The translations under genes were made by a program, and so were the position numbers. Shown piece by piece: positions 1 through 9,257 of a stretch of 64,000 nucleotides of DNA (position 1 is its first letter; the number at the start of each line of letters is the position of its first letter). This stretch comes from an uncultured Eubacteriales bacterium (lineage in GTDB: Bacteria > Bacillota > Clostridia > Christensenellales > QALW01). The notes under the pieces are model-generated. The model did no database searches, was not told where the DNA came from, and saw nothing but the letters and a program-made list of their open reading frames with translations. The DNA lies in assembly GCA_900547955.1 (NCBI GenBank), contig URIR01000003.1:1-64000 (forward strand), written 5' to 3'.

Positions 1-2
1 CA

Positions 3-92
3 CCCATTGACGATGACGCAGAAAATGCCGAAATCAGACCGCTGGAGGCGTGTATTCCCTTGTCAATAATAAAAAAACATACCGTTGATTAG
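3..92 (+). pseudogene. Possible 3' end of an unidentified gene cut by the window edge
   Basis: An open frame enters from the left edge and stops at the TAG at 90-92. Its visible residues begin PIDDDAENAEIRPLEA and look coding rather than random. A related stretch occurs again at 311-368, where it reads EYNAENEEIIPF and ends. No family is recognised, and the tail after the similarity may not be genuine coding sequence. Confidence 0.25.
7..63 (+). repeat. Imperfect direct repeat, copy 1
   Basis: This stretch of about 57 bases matches 311-368. Both contain ACGCAGAAAATG near the start and GAGGCGTG followed by TCCCTTGT or TCCTTGT at the end. The two copies lie on either side of, and partly inside, the inverted-repeat element at 104-378, which suggests a local duplication or an insertion into duplicated DNA. 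Confidence 0.5.
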
Positions 93-103
93 ACGATATG
101 CTG

Positions 104-378
104 CCCTCAGTTTACAAAGAATACGGTCAGAAGGCATATAATTTACGTCCTGCCGCGCTGCTTTGATTCCAAGTACGCCCCATGTATATTTCTCGTTCAA
201 GCGCCCTTTACCCGGCGCAAATTCTATGCCTTCTGACTCTGGAGAGCTCAAAGAAAAAGGATTTCTTCATTTTCAAGGTAAACGAAAAAGCGTACTAGGA
301 GGTATGCTGATTGAGTATAACGCAGAAAATGAAGAAATTATCCCGTTTTGAGGCGTGCAGTTCCTTGTAAACTGAGGG
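104..378. mobile_element. MITE-like element, family 2 (TIR CCCTCAGTTTACAA)
   Basis: The 275-bp segment is bounded by inverted repeats of 18 bp with one mismatch: CCCTCAGTTTACAAAGAA at 104-121, and TTCCTTGTAAACTGAGGG at 361-378. It encodes no convincing protein. One end of the same element recurs alone at 8486-8519 and at 58629-58698, so it belongs to a dispersed family. The right TIR abuts the open frame of the muramidase gene, whose 5' end is missing. No transposase is visible in the window, so mobility in trans is an inference. Confidence 0.55.
311..368 (+). repeat. Imperfect direct repeat, copy 2
   Basis: This is the second copy of the 57-base repeat found at 7-63. Its last bases overlap the right TIR of the 104-378 element. 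Confidence 0.5.
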
Positions 379-487
379 TAAGGTTCGTTATTATTACAGA
401 ACGGGCGGAGTAAATTACCGCAATGAAGTTGGCTATTGCTCGGCTGATTATATTACTATTCTTCAGACGGGCACAAAGCTTGTCAAA

Positions 488-3400
488 TTGGTTTATGAAG
501 AGGACGATTATTGCGTAAACGTTCGTTCCTCGGCAGGAGGCGGCACCATTACCGAATATGCCTCGGGCGCGTATATGGAATGGGACGGCACAAAATCAGG
601 CCGGTACTTTAAGGTATATAACGCTTATTCCCAGGCCTGGAATTATGTTCACGATTCTGTCGCCGTACAGCAGCCGACCGATACGGCGGTAAGTTATCCT
701 TCGGCGGCGGCGGGCATAGAGGAAAATACAATATACAATATTCAAAACGCCTCAAGCGGTCTGTATATGTATACCTCAGGCTCAAATAACAGTAATGTTA
801 CTCAAAACTCCGTGCTTCAAACGGGCAATTACCGCTGGAAGTTTGTTTTGACAGAGGGCGGCTATTATAAAATTGTTTCCGCCCTGAATGATAATATGGT
901 GCTGGCCGTTCAGTCAAGCGGCGAGGGCAATCAAAATCTTATAATTACCAGCGACAGCGATGCGGCTAATAAGCGCTGGAACATAGTTAAGCAGGGTAAT
1001 TATTATATTTTGAAGTCAAAGAGCAGCGACAGGAATTACTCTGCTGCCAGCCAGAACAACAGCGCCGGCTCAATACTGGTCCAGCGCGCAAACGCGAGCA
1101 GCAATACTCAGTACTGGACAATTCAAGGGCCTTCTCTTTCACCGCCGGTTATTTCTATAGAACCCGAATCCATTACCAATCAAAACGTCACAGTCACAAT
1201 TACTTATCCTTCTGAAGCGTCAGTAAAGCAATACAGCATAAATAACGGGGCCTGGCAGAATTATACCGCTCCATTTACGGTGGAATTAAACAGCACGGTT
1301 TCGGCGCGTTATTACGACGGTCAGAATCTTTTATCGCCCAGCGCAACCTATACCATTTCAAATATAGATAAAACTCCGCCTTCTGCGCCCGAAATTTCAG
1401 CTGCGGCTGTAGAAGAGGGTATTAGCGTCAGCATAAATTATCCCGAGGACGCGTTTGTTAAGCAGTACCGCATAGACGGCGGCGCCTGGCAAACGTATAC
1501 TCAGGCGTTTATCCTTTCGCAAAGCGGGACAATAGAGGCGCGGTGCTACGATCAGGCGGGCAACGTTTCGGAAGTTGATACATATGAAGTATCCTTGCCT
1601 CCGGCGGCGCCTACCTTTACCAGCCAGCCCGACAGCTCGGTGCCCAGCGCCAGCTATACCATTACTATAAATTATCCGGCCGGCGCTGTGGTAAAACAGT
1701 ACCGCATAGGCGAAAACGGCCAATGGCTGGATTATACGGGCAGCCTGGTTATAACCCAGAGCCTTACGATTTACGCTAAGTGCTATAATGCCGCGGGCGA
1801 GGTTTCTGAAACGGCTCAGTATGAGGTGGTTATAGAGGAGGCTTCCTCTCTTGCTCCGCCTGAAATTACAGCCAGCCCGTCTATTGAAGAGGTAACCTCG
1901 GGGCCGGTAAGCGTAATCATAACTGTTCCGGACGGCGCTGCCGGCGTGGAATACCGTATAGATTCCGGGCAGTGGCAGGAATATTCCCAGCCCCTGAGCA
2001 TAAGCGCTAATGCCCTTATAGAGGCGCGCAGCGTGCAAAACGGCGAATATTCCGAAATAGTAAGCTATGAGGTAAAAAATATAACCTCCTTTGCCCAGCC
2101 GCCTGCGCTCTCTGAGCCTGTTCAAAATCCGGAGGCCGGAAGCACCCTTTATATAATGGAAGCGGGCTTGCTTTACGAGCTGCCCGATGTGGAGTCGGAT
2201 AATATAGCTTCTCTGCCGCTGAATCTCCAGGTCAAGCTGTATGAATATGATGTGGATGATTCAGGCTGGAGCGTTGTAAAGCATCCCGACGGCTATGTGG
2301 GCTACGTGCCCAATTCCGCTCTGTCCGCGTCAGAAACAGTAAGCTCGCCCTTTAAGGACATGGATTATCTTGAAATTTGGGCGCCCTATGAGCCGGACGC
2401 TTATTATATGTCGGTTGACGGGACGGGTACAGTAGAGGAAATTCCCGCGCTTAATGCCCAAACCGCCTATATCCTTTATATTATGCAGACAGACGACGGC
2501 GTAAAATATGCGGCTGTGTCCGACGTAACAAATGTAAGCGCTTCCTCTCGGACGGTAGGCTGGATATTGAATGATTATTCCCGCGTATACCGCGTCAGCC
2601 AGAGCGATTCGGAGAGCTATTATTCGAGGGAATTCCCCGTTAAATATGTAAACGCGGCGGGTCTGTATTTAACCTCGGTTTCCCAGTCGGAGACTGATTC
2701 GCAGGTCAGCGGCATGTATCTGTCCTTTAATCAGCCTGTAACCGTGCTCTTTACCGCTGCGGATATTTCTCAGGCGGTAGTAATGACTCAGGACGGCTAT
2801 ATTGGCTGGCTGGATTTGGACATGCTCTCGGACGAGCAGATTGACGCGCCCGAGGAGAACGAATTCCGGACCGTGCAGGTAACCTATCCGGACGGGCTCA
2901 ATCTCAGGAGCGGTCCCTCTACCCAATACGACCTTATAGCCGAAATACCTCTCTATGGTCTTATTGAGATAATAGAGGAGGGAATAAATACCCCATGGTC
3001 GCTGGTGAGAGTCAGGAGCGAGGATGCGGAGCTGAACGGGCTTATAGGCTACTGCTCCTTAAATCTTACTCAGCCCTTTGCAGGCAGCAAGCCCATTTCA
3101 GAGGATTTATGGGTAACAATGTATACAACTGAGGACGTTAATCTGCTTAAGCAGCCTTATGCGAATGCCGGTACTGCTTCTGCGCTGGATAACGCCGTGG
3201 CTGTGACTGTCGCTGCCAGCGCCTCTATAGGAGATTATTATTTTGTTAAAACCTCCAACGGCGCCTACGGATATATAAACAGCCAGAGCCTTACCTTTAC
3301 TCAGCCTGAGGAGCCCGGACCGGCTGAATACAAGACCAATAAAGATAATGTAATAATGGAGGTCAACAGCCCTAATATAACTACTCCTGTTTCTCTGCCC

Positions 3401-5530
3401 GAGGGCTTATATGTAAACGTGGTCTGGGAGACTGATACCCAGTACGGCGTATATATTCCGGGCGACAATCAGTATACAGGCATGACGGGCTTTATTAACA
3501 AGTCAGATTTGGATTTGGTGAATTACAACCGCTTTGACGAATGGCAGGAGACCTACCAGACCTATTACGTTCAGGAGGAAACTCCCTTCCGTACGGAGCC
3601 TGACGCGCACTCGGATTACGACTATACCTTTGAGATAAACGAAACGGTTACCGTTATAGAGCTTAACTATGATTCTCAATGGTCGCTGGTATACGCCAAT
3701 TACGGCGGAGCCTACTGCCTGGGCTATGTGTATACCCAGTTCCTTGGCCAGTCCGAGGCGGAGGTTGCGCCCAGCCCCACCATACTGGATATCACTCAGT
3801 CGGTTGAGCTTATTGACAATTATTATGATGAAACGCCTGTTTTGGCTACGCTTACCCCTGATAATATTCAGAGCCTTGAATTGCTTAAGGAGATATATTT
3901 GTTAAATACCGCAAAGTACTGGTATGCGGTGCGGGTTATAAGCAGCGACAGCTCTCTTAATAATATGGTCGGCTTTGTGCTTAAGCAGGATGGCCCGTAT
4001 GTTACGGTAAGCCAGGGGGACGACGCTTGGTACAATCTGAACAATCAGAATATGTATTCCTCGGGCGACGGCGTGCGCATACGCAGAAAGCCGGATACCA
4101 GCGACAGCTCCAATATAATCACTACGGTGGATAAGGGAGACGATGTGCAGGTAGTTTATAAAAACTACAACGATGAATGGTCTATAGTATGCAGTAATTT
4201 CCATATAGGCTACATGTTTAACGACTATATTTCAGAGGTCCGCGAGAACCCTTCCGAGTATATTAAGACCATGAAAGTGGATAACGCCGTCAATCTCCGC
4301 ACCGGCCCGGGCACGGATTACGAATATATTCTTGAAATTCCCGCCGGCGCGCAGGTAAATATTATTGACATGGACAATCCTTCATGGTATCATATAGAGT
4401 ATCAGGGACATACAGGCTATTGCAGCTCCAACTTCCTTTCGGATATCGGTAGCTCAGGCTCCAGCGGCGAGCTTCCCGAGGGCTTTGAGGACGCCATGTT
4501 CCTTAAGCATGACGATTACTACGCGCCGGGAGCGGTAAGGTATACCTATATCGCTAACGATGTTATGAATCTCAGAGATGCTCCCAGCCACGGAGATGTA
4601 ATTGCAACTTTAGCCAATGATACGGCGGTTACCATTCTTGAACAGACAGATTACAGCGATGACTTTGTAAAAGTCAGAGTAAACAGCACGGGCCAGGTAG
4701 GTTATATATTTAAAACCAGCCTTTACGTCCGTCCTCTTGAGGGACATTCCTCAGATAATGGAAGGATTATGTCCAATTATGTTCTTCAGGGCGGCTATAA
4801 GGAAGTATTAAAGGAAATGGCCGACGCTTTGGGCACTCATTATCTGGTGCTGGCCGGTATTCTTCAGCGTGAGTGTTCGGGTATTACTACTTATACCGAT
4901 AATGGAAAGCCACTTATTCGTATAGAAGGCAAGAATATACTTTATAATCTGGGGCCGGATTACTGGCAGATTTTTAAGAATAATGGTTACACTTTACGCG
5001 CAAAGTATACTGCAACTGGAGAAGTGGAAATTACTTCATATGCACAACTAAAGGATATTGTAGAAAACGGTCCGACTCCTGCACTTTGGGAATTATATAA
5101 AAATGGTAAGAATGTTAATAAGGGAACATTTGGGGCTTTAGGATTTGAGAGATATGGATATCTCTATGAATTAGCTGATTTAGCAGGTGATAAAAGGGAA
5201 GTAGTGTTTGCTGGCGCTAGTTATGGTTGTATGCAGCTTATGGGCAATAGTGCAAGCGGATATAAATTGGCTATGTCAGGTGAGAGCGTAATAGACCGTA
5301 TGGCTACCGGCAATGTTGAGCAGTTGGAGTTTATGTTCCGTTTCCTTGACAATAAGCTCAATAATAGCGGTAGTTCGGAGAGAGTTAAAGCATTGAGTAC
5401 GCTTAAAAATAATCCGTTTAATATTGACGCGCTCCGTGTGGTAGGAAAGGCCTATAATGGCCGTTCCGGCTATGGCGATGATTTGTCTGATACCATGGAA
5501 ATCATACGAGACAAGAACGGCATATCGTGA
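488..5530 (+). CDS. Large N-acetylmuramidase-like surface protein with lectin-like and SH3 repeats, 5'-truncated
   Basis: From the TTG at 488 the product has 1680 residues, but the frame is open back to 371, just inside the TIR of the upstream element. That upstream stretch reads like part of an SH3b domain (RYYYRTGGVNYRNEVGYCSA), and no signal peptide or ribosome binding site is visible. The natural N-terminus is therefore probably lost. Order of domains: SH3-like fragment (1-65), ricin-B-like lectin region (about 76-218, W/QYW repeats), four repeats of about 75 residues ending near 535 that resemble CHB_HEX_C_1 domains (VKQYRI...G.W..Y), and many SH3b repeats (about 555-1410, such as NLRSGPSTQYD and NLRTGPGTDYE). 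The C-terminal domain (about 1425-1680) resembles phage-type N-acetylmuramidase, with RECSG as probable catalytic Glu1462, then SYGCMQLMG and KAYNG. The role inferred is peptidoglycan cleavage with wall and glycan binding. It lies 19 bp before the next lipoprotein gene. The last 600 bases are more AT-rich than the repeat region. Confidence 0.7.
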   Translation: MVYEEDDYCVNVRSSAGGGTITEYASGAYMEWDGTKSGRYFKVYNAYSQAWNYVHDSVAVQQPTDTAVSYPSAAAGIEENTIYNIQNASSGLYMYTSGSNNSNVTQNSVLQTGNYRWKFVLTEGGYYKIVSALNDNMVLAVQSSGEGNQNLIITSDSDAANKRWNIVKQGNYYILKSKSSDRNYSAASQNNSAGSILVQRANASSNTQYWTIQGPSLSPPVISIEPESITNQNVTVTITYPSEASVKQYSINNGAWQNYTAPFTVELNSTVSARYYDGQNLLSPSATYTISNIDKTPPSAPEISAAAVEEGISVSINYPEDAFVKQYRIDGGAWQTYTQAFILSQSGTIEARCYDQAGNVSEVDTYEVSLPPAAPTFTSQPDSSVPSASYTITINYPAGAVVKQYRIGENGQWLDYTGSLVITQSLTIYAKCYNAAGEVSETAQYEVVIEEASSLAPPEITASPSIEEVTSGPVSVIITVPDGAAGVEYRIDSGQWQEYSQPLSISANALIEARSVQNGEYSEIVSYEVKNITSFAQPPALSEPVQNPEAGSTLYIMEAGLLYELPDVESDNIASLPLNLQVKLYEYDVDDSGWSVVKHPDGYVGYVPNSALSASETVSSPFKDMDYLEIWAPYEPDAYYMSVDGTGTVEEIPALNAQTAYILYIMQTDDGVKYAAVSDVTNVSASSRTVGWILNDYSRVYRVSQSDSESYYSREFPVKYVNAAGLYLTSVSQSETDSQVSGMYLSFNQPVTVLFTAADISQAVVMTQDGYIGWLDLDMLSDEQIDAPEENEFRTVQVTYPDGLNLRSGPSTQYDLIAEIPLYGLIEIIEEGINTPWSLVRVRSEDAELNGLIGYCSLNLTQPFAGSKPISEDLWVTMYTTEDVNLLKQPYANAGTASALDNAVAVTVAASASIGDYYFVKTSNGAYGYINSQSLTFTQPEEPGPAEYKTNKDNVIMEVNSPNITTPVSLPEGLYVNVVWETDTQYGVYIPGDNQYTGMTGFINKSDLDLVNYNRFDEWQETYQTYYVQEETPFRTEPDAHSDYDYTFEINETVTVIELNYDSQWSLVYANYGGAYCLGYVYTQFLGQSEAEVAPSPTILDITQSVELIDNYYDETPVLATLTPDNIQSLELLKEIYLLNTAKYWYAVRVISSDSSLNNMVGFVLKQDGPYVTVSQGDDAWYNLNNQNMYSSGDGVRIRRKPDTSDSSNIITTVDKGDDVQVVYKNYNDEWSIVCSNFHIGYMFNDYISEVRENPSEYIKTMKVDNAVNLRTGPGTDYEYILEIPAGAQVNIIDMDNPSWYHIEYQGHTGYCSSNFLSDIGSSGSSGELPEGFEDAMFLKHDDYYAPGAVRYTYIANDVMNLRDAPSHGDVIATLANDTAVTILEQTDYSDDFVKVRVNSTGQVGYIFKTSLYVRPLEGHSSDNGRIMSNYVLQGGYKEVLKEMADALGTHYLVLAGILQRECSGITTYTDNGKPLIRIEGKNILYNLGPDYWQIFKNNGYTLRAKYTATGEVEITSYAQLKDIVENGPTPALWELYKNGKNVNKGTFGALGFERYGYLYELADLAGDKREVVFAGASYGCMQLMGNSASGYKLAMSGESVIDRMATGNVEQLEFMFRFLDNKLNNSGSSERVKALSTLKNNPFNIDALRVVGKAYNGRSGYGDDLSDTMEIIRDKNGIS

Positions 5531-5549
5531 TAATGGGGAGGAGAGCAGC

Positions 5550-6845
5550 ATGAAAAAACTAAAATTTCTATCTATCTTCATTATCGCGGCGCTGCTGGCG
5601 GGCTGCGCGGCCGAAACGGCAAATAATTCGGCTACGGCGACATTAAACGGAACGCAGGCCGTTCAAACGGGTACGGCTTTAGCATCAAATACCTCCTCCA
5701 TATCGACCTCTGAAGCACAATCCCCCCAGACGCAGGGGCAGGCTACGCCTGCCCCCACGGCGGGGAATACGTCAGATGCTACGTCGGGAGCAACTTCGAC
5801 ATCCGGTCAGACGCAAAATGATAGTAAAAATGGCCCAGGAAATAATGCGTTAAGGATAGATGATTACATTTATTTAATATCAGACGAAGGAGATCCAGAC
5901 GAAGGCGAAACTTACCGTATAGATATCAATACGGGAAAGACCGAACAAATTAATGATGTAAAAATGTATAATATGGTTTATTACGATGGATGGATATACT
6001 ATACATATTATACTAAGTATGAGGGAGAATTACTTCACGAAGAATGGGATGAACTTTGTTTCAGCCGGATTAAGCCGGATGGCTCTGAGAAGGGGCCGGT
6101 AAGCGACATGCCGCATAAAATCAGGAACGCTTTTATACAGGATGGTTATTTATATGCCATTGCCGATATACTATATAATTGGGAATATAATGATATTCAA
6201 AAGCCTGTTAAATTTAAGTTAAATGCCAATGGTACTTTAGGGGAACGTGAGTTGCTATTTGATGATGAAAGTATTGCGGCAGATAAAATGGTGTATTATG
6301 ATAGCTGGCTGTATTATACTAGAACTGGAAATAATAATGCTGAGAATGAAGATTTTGGATTATATAGATGCGGGCTTGATGGAACAGGCAATAATAAAAT
6401 TGGCGAAATTTTAAATGGCCGAAATGAATATTATTGGTTTTGCATTTATGATAATTGGATTTATTATGGTATAGAGAATTTGGACAAGGATAATTCGGAT
6501 GCAGTATATAAAATGCGTCTGGATGGCTCGTCTGTCACTCTTTTATGCGATAAGTTAAGTTTAGACGGCAATTTTAATTATATGGACGGATGGGTGTATT
6601 TTACCGAAGAAGATTCGACTAAATCCACGTCTAAATTATGCCGTGTTAGAGATAACGGTACGGAGAAGCAAGTTTTATTTGAATGCGGTACAGAATACTC
6701 CATTAGGGATTTAGTGCTTACTGAGGACTATATTGTTTGTAGTGAAGTTCAGTACGGTATAGTGAATAAAGAATACGGTATTAAGGATATTAATATTTAC
6801 CGCATGAACCTTGACGGCAGCAATAAAGTTGAGTTAAAGCCATAA
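5550..6845 (+). CDS. Lipoprotein with DUF5050-like beta-propeller repeats, copy 1
   Basis: The start is the ATG at 5550, preceded by GGGGAGGAG. This gives MKKLKFLS and a lipoprotein signal with lipobox LLAGC (Cys19); an earlier in-frame start inside the muramidase gene is less likely. After a Thr/Ser/Pro-rich linker (about 20-95) the body carries repeats of the type DGWIYY, DSWLYY, DNWIYY and MRLDGS, as in DUF5050-type proteins thought to form beta-propellers. Export, anchoring to the outer face of the membrane and ligand or protein binding are inferred; no enzyme motif is seen. The first 70 codons and last 13 codons (MNLDGSNKVELKP) are almost the same as in the gene at 7092, while the middle differs strongly. 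It may be cotranscribed with the muramidase. Confidence 0.75.
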   Translation: MKKLKFLSIFIIAALLAGCAAETANNSATATLNGTQAVQTGTALASNTSSISTSEAQSPQTQGQATPAPTAGNTSDATSGATSTSGQTQNDSKNGPGNNALRIDDYIYLISDEGDPDEGETYRIDINTGKTEQINDVKMYNMVYYDGWIYYTYYTKYEGELLHEEWDELCFSRIKPDGSEKGPVSDMPHKIRNAFIQDGYLYAIADILYNWEYNDIQKPVKFKLNANGTLGERELLFDDESIAADKMVYYDSWLYYTRTGNNNAENEDFGLYRCGLDGTGNNKIGEILNGRNEYYWFCIYDNWIYYGIENLDKDNSDAVYKMRLDGSSVTLLCDKLSLDGNFNYMDGWVYFTEEDSTKSTSKLCRVRDNGTEKQVLFECGTEYSIRDLVLTEDYIVCSEVQYGIVNKEYGIKDINIYRMNLDGSNKVELKP

Positions 6846-6882
6846 AAAAGCCATTCTCATTCTCCTTTAAAAGTCTTGGTAA

Positions 6883-6922
6883 GCGTGAAGCGCGGCGATT
6901 GGGCCGCGCTTCCCGCGTTTTA
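6883..6922 (+). terminator. Rho-independent terminator after lipoprotein 1
   Basis: The stem GAAGCGCGGC / GCCGCGCTTC (887-896 with 903-912, in the 6.8-6.9 kb region), extended by GCG/CGC pairs, is followed by GTTTTAT. The same terminator is repeated after lipoprotein 2. Confidence 0.75.
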
Positions 6923-6997
6923 TGCGGAATAAAAAATTGAATTAATGTTTGATTGAATTGTAATAAAATATTCTGTTAAATGTAATAAAAATGTCTA

Positions 6998-7026
6998 TTG
7001 ACATCGAATAATTGCGGTGCTATGAT
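6998..7026 (+). promoter_or_regulatory. Sigma-A-type promoter of lipoprotein 2
   Basis: TTGACA (6998-7003), a 17-base spacer and TATGAT (7021-7026) form a near-consensus promoter. Transcription would start near 7033 and give a leader of about 60 bases before the ATG at 7092. Confidence 0.8.
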
Positions 7027-7091
7027 TTAAATAACATTTATGCTAGCTTTGTATGGACAAGTTTTAACGCATTTTCAAGGGGCGGTACAAC

Positions 7092-8408
7092 ATGAAAAAA
7101 TTAAAATATTTATCTCTTTTAATTATCGCGGCGCTGCTGGCGGGCTGCGCGGCCGAAACGGCAAATAATTCGGCTACGGCGACATTAAACGGAACGCAGG
7201 CCGTTCAAACGGCTTCAGCTTCAGCTAATTCTACATTAACCTCCGAAGCACAATCTCCTCAGACGCAGGGGCAGGCTACGCCTGCCCCCACGGCTGGGAA
7301 TACGTCAGCCGTTACTTCCAAGCCCAGCGTATCTCCCTCTAAATCGCCTGTTTCGGAGGTTGGCGCAGAAAACGGTCTTTTGAATTATATAACGCTTTTT
7401 GGTGAAGGTGTTATACAAATAGACGATTATATATATTATTATCACCATCTTGATTATGACGCCGGCCTGGATAAAGGTAAAACTTATAGAATGAATATAT
7501 CTACCGGTAAAGCAGAGCAGATAAATGATGTTCCCATGTTTAGCATGACTTATTATGACGGCTGGATATATTATATGTATTATGAATATGACAGCGCCGA
7601 TACCTTTGACGATGGGGATATAGTTAAATTCTGCCGTATCCGCCCGGACGGTTCGGAGAAAGGCCCTGAGAGCGAACTGCCATATATTATAGACAATATG
7701 TTTGTCTATGACGGATATTTATATGCCAGCGCCGCCACAGTATTTTACCAATTTATTGAGGATGCTAATTTCAAGAATGACCGGCCGCTGAGATTTAAGA
7801 TAAACAGCGACGGCAGCATAGGCGAGGCGGAATCCTTGGTAGGGGATAAGGACGTTTGTGTAAATACTATGCAGATTTACGATGGCTGGCTGTATTTCAC
7901 TACTGGCGGTGGTACTACAGAATCGCCTGTCGGAGGCAGTCATAATGCGGGTCTGTATAAATGCCGACCGGACGGCAGCCAGCCTCAGCAAGTAAGTGCT
8001 GATGTTAAGAATGAATTTTTCATAGTAGATGACTGGCTGTATTATAGAGTTTTGAATAAAAATCGTCCTGCTTATGAAGATACAAGCGATATATACAGAA
8101 TGCGCTTGGACGGCTCTGGGAACACATGTTTGATTGAAGATATCATTTTTTATCTAACGGAGCTTACATGGAATTATAAGGATGGATGGATTTACTTTGT
8201 AAGGCAATCTGAACAAAAAGAGGATTATCTATGCATATGTTGTATGAGAGAAGATGGCTCAGAATATGAGGTTATATGTACAACTAATAATGATTTTTCA
8301 ACGCCATTATTTATAACACAGGATTATATATTTTTTAAAGACTCAGATGATTCTATTCTTTGGCGTATGAACCTTGACGGTAGCAATAAAGTTGAGTTAA
8401 AGCCATAA
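7092..8408 (+). CDS. Lipoprotein with DUF5050-like beta-propeller repeats, copy 2
   Basis: The 438-residue product starts MKKLKYLS with lipobox LLAGC (Cys19), a Ser/Thr/Pro-rich linker to about residue 95, and repeats such as DGWIYYMYY, DGWLYFT, DDWLYYR and DGWIYF alternating with RPDGS and MRLDGS turns. It is a paralogue of the preceding gene and has its own strong promoter and terminator. The signal-peptide and linker DNA and the last 40 bases plus terminator are nearly identical between the two copies; the propeller bodies are not. An extracytoplasmic binding or sensing role is inferred from the fold type only. Confidence 0.75.
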   Translation: MKKLKYLSLLIIAALLAGCAAETANNSATATLNGTQAVQTASASANSTLTSEAQSPQTQGQATPAPTAGNTSAVTSKPSVSPSKSPVSEVGAENGLLNYITLFGEGVIQIDDYIYYYHHLDYDAGLDKGKTYRMNISTGKAEQINDVPMFSMTYYDGWIYYMYYEYDSADTFDDGDIVKFCRIRPDGSEKGPESELPYIIDNMFVYDGYLYASAATVFYQFIEDANFKNDRPLRFKINSDGSIGEAESLVGDKDVCVNTMQIYDGWLYFTTGGGTTESPVGGSHNAGLYKCRPDGSQPQQVSADVKNEFFIVDDWLYYRVLNKNRPAYEDTSDIYRMRLDGSGNTCLIEDIIFYLTELTWNYKDGWIYFVRQSEQKEDYLCICCMREDGSEYEVICTTNNDFSTPLFITQDYIFFKDSDDSILWRMNLDGSNKVELKP

Positions 8409-8445
8409 AAAAGCCATTCTCATTCTCCTTTAAAAGTCTTGGTAA

Positions 8446-8485
8446 GCGGGAAGCGCGGCGATTAGGCCGCGCTTCCCGCGTTTTT
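8446..8485 (+). terminator. Rho-independent terminator after lipoprotein 2
   Basis: A perfect 14-bp stem GCGGGAAGCGCGGC / GCCGCGCTTCCCGC (8446-8459 and 8466-8479) is followed by GTTTTT. It duplicates the terminator at 6883-6922. Confidence 0.85.
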
Positions 8486-8519
8486 ATGCCTTCTGACCGT
8501 CTTCCTTGTAAACTGAGGG
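8486..8519 (+). repeat. Solo end of family 2 element
   Basis: ATGCCTTCTGACCGT followed by TTCCTTGTAAACTGAGGG matches the reverse complement of 104-136 with a few changes. It sits directly between the terminator of lipoprotein 2 and the broken gene at 8562. Confidence 0.6.
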
Positions 8520-8561
8520 TAGATTATAATCAGATTTAAATTGGAATTATTGGAGGTTATA

Positions 8562-9065
8562 GTGAAGGGCGAAGGGCAAACGGTAAATTTTAAATATATT
8601 AAATCACCTGCAATGCGATTTATTGGGAGAAACGCATGGAGGACAAAAGAAGAATGGATGGATATGTGGATATGTCGGAACGAGTTTTTACCCAAGCTTG
8701 AAGAGGGGATAAAGGAACGGATTAGCTCGGCTATGCCTTGGGTATGCTCGTTTATGCATCATGATACTGGTGAGGCGGACGCAATCAATCGTTATTTAGC
8801 AGGGCGTTTTTTTGAGCCTGACACGCCGGCGCCGCTTGGATATGACTATTACGAATTCCATCCTCAGGCAGCGGCGTATGCGATATTTGAAGAGGCTTGT
8901 TTTTAAGATTTATTTTCGAGGTATGATGTAACGCGTGATAAAATTTTAGAAGATGATATAGGCATTTCTTATCCTATCGGTTATTGGCATGCTGAAGTAT
9001 ATTTTGATAAAACGTCTGATGGGGCGCTGTTTAATTGCGGGGTTTTGTTTTCCTGCAATAGGTAG
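8562..9065 (+). pseudogene. Effector-binding (GyrI/AraC-like) domain protein interrupted by an in-frame stop
   Basis: The start is a GTG at 8562 with TGGAGG five bases upstream. The frame runs MKGEGQTVNFKYIKSPAMRF to a TAA at 8904-8906, then continues in the same frame (DLFSRYDVTRDKILEDDIG, GYWHAEVYFD) to TAG at 9063-9065. The residues on both sides look like one 167-residue protein, so a single nonsense change in the original codon is the simplest explanation. The overall pattern (MRFIGRNAW, GYDYYEFHP, GYWHAEVYF) suggests a small-molecule effector-binding domain. The family call is moderate. If 114 residues are still made, the product lacks the C-terminal strands. Confidence 0.6.
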
Positions 9066-9068
9066 GGA

Positions 9069-9237
9069 ATTTAAAGCGAAGCGCATTAAATGGGGGGCGG
9101 CGCCCGCCTGCGCCCTGAAAGGGCGCAGGCGGAGGCGCAATAAAGCCCTGAGGGAAAGCTTGCTTTCCCTCAGGGCTTTATTGCGCCAAGCGGCCGGAGG
9201 CCGCTGCGCCGCCCCCCATTTGAGCGCTTGCTTTAAA
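9069..9237. repeat. Cloverleaf palindromic element 1
   Basis: An outer stem joins 9069-9103 with 9205-9237 (GGGGGGCGGCGC pairs with GCGCCGCCCCCC and continues outward, with small bulges). Inside are three perfect hairpins: 13 bp (9104-9116/9120-9132, loop GAA), 26 bp (9134-9159/9162-9187, loop TT) and 6 bp (9190-9195/9199-9204, loop GGA). It lies in the convergent gap between the broken gene and nagD. There is no protein and no T-run. Confidence 0.85.
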
Positions 9238-9257
9238 TAAAAACGCCGGGAGTTAAA

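Noticed and set aside
1397..2125. 242-codon open frame opposite the muramidase gene
   Set aside because: It lies antisense to repeat domains with strong coding features and shows no recognisable protein pattern.
8904..8906. TAA decoded as an amino acid
   Set aside because: TAA ends many clear genes in the window (for example rpsJ, rplC and rplB), so reassignment is excluded; a nonsense change is simpler.
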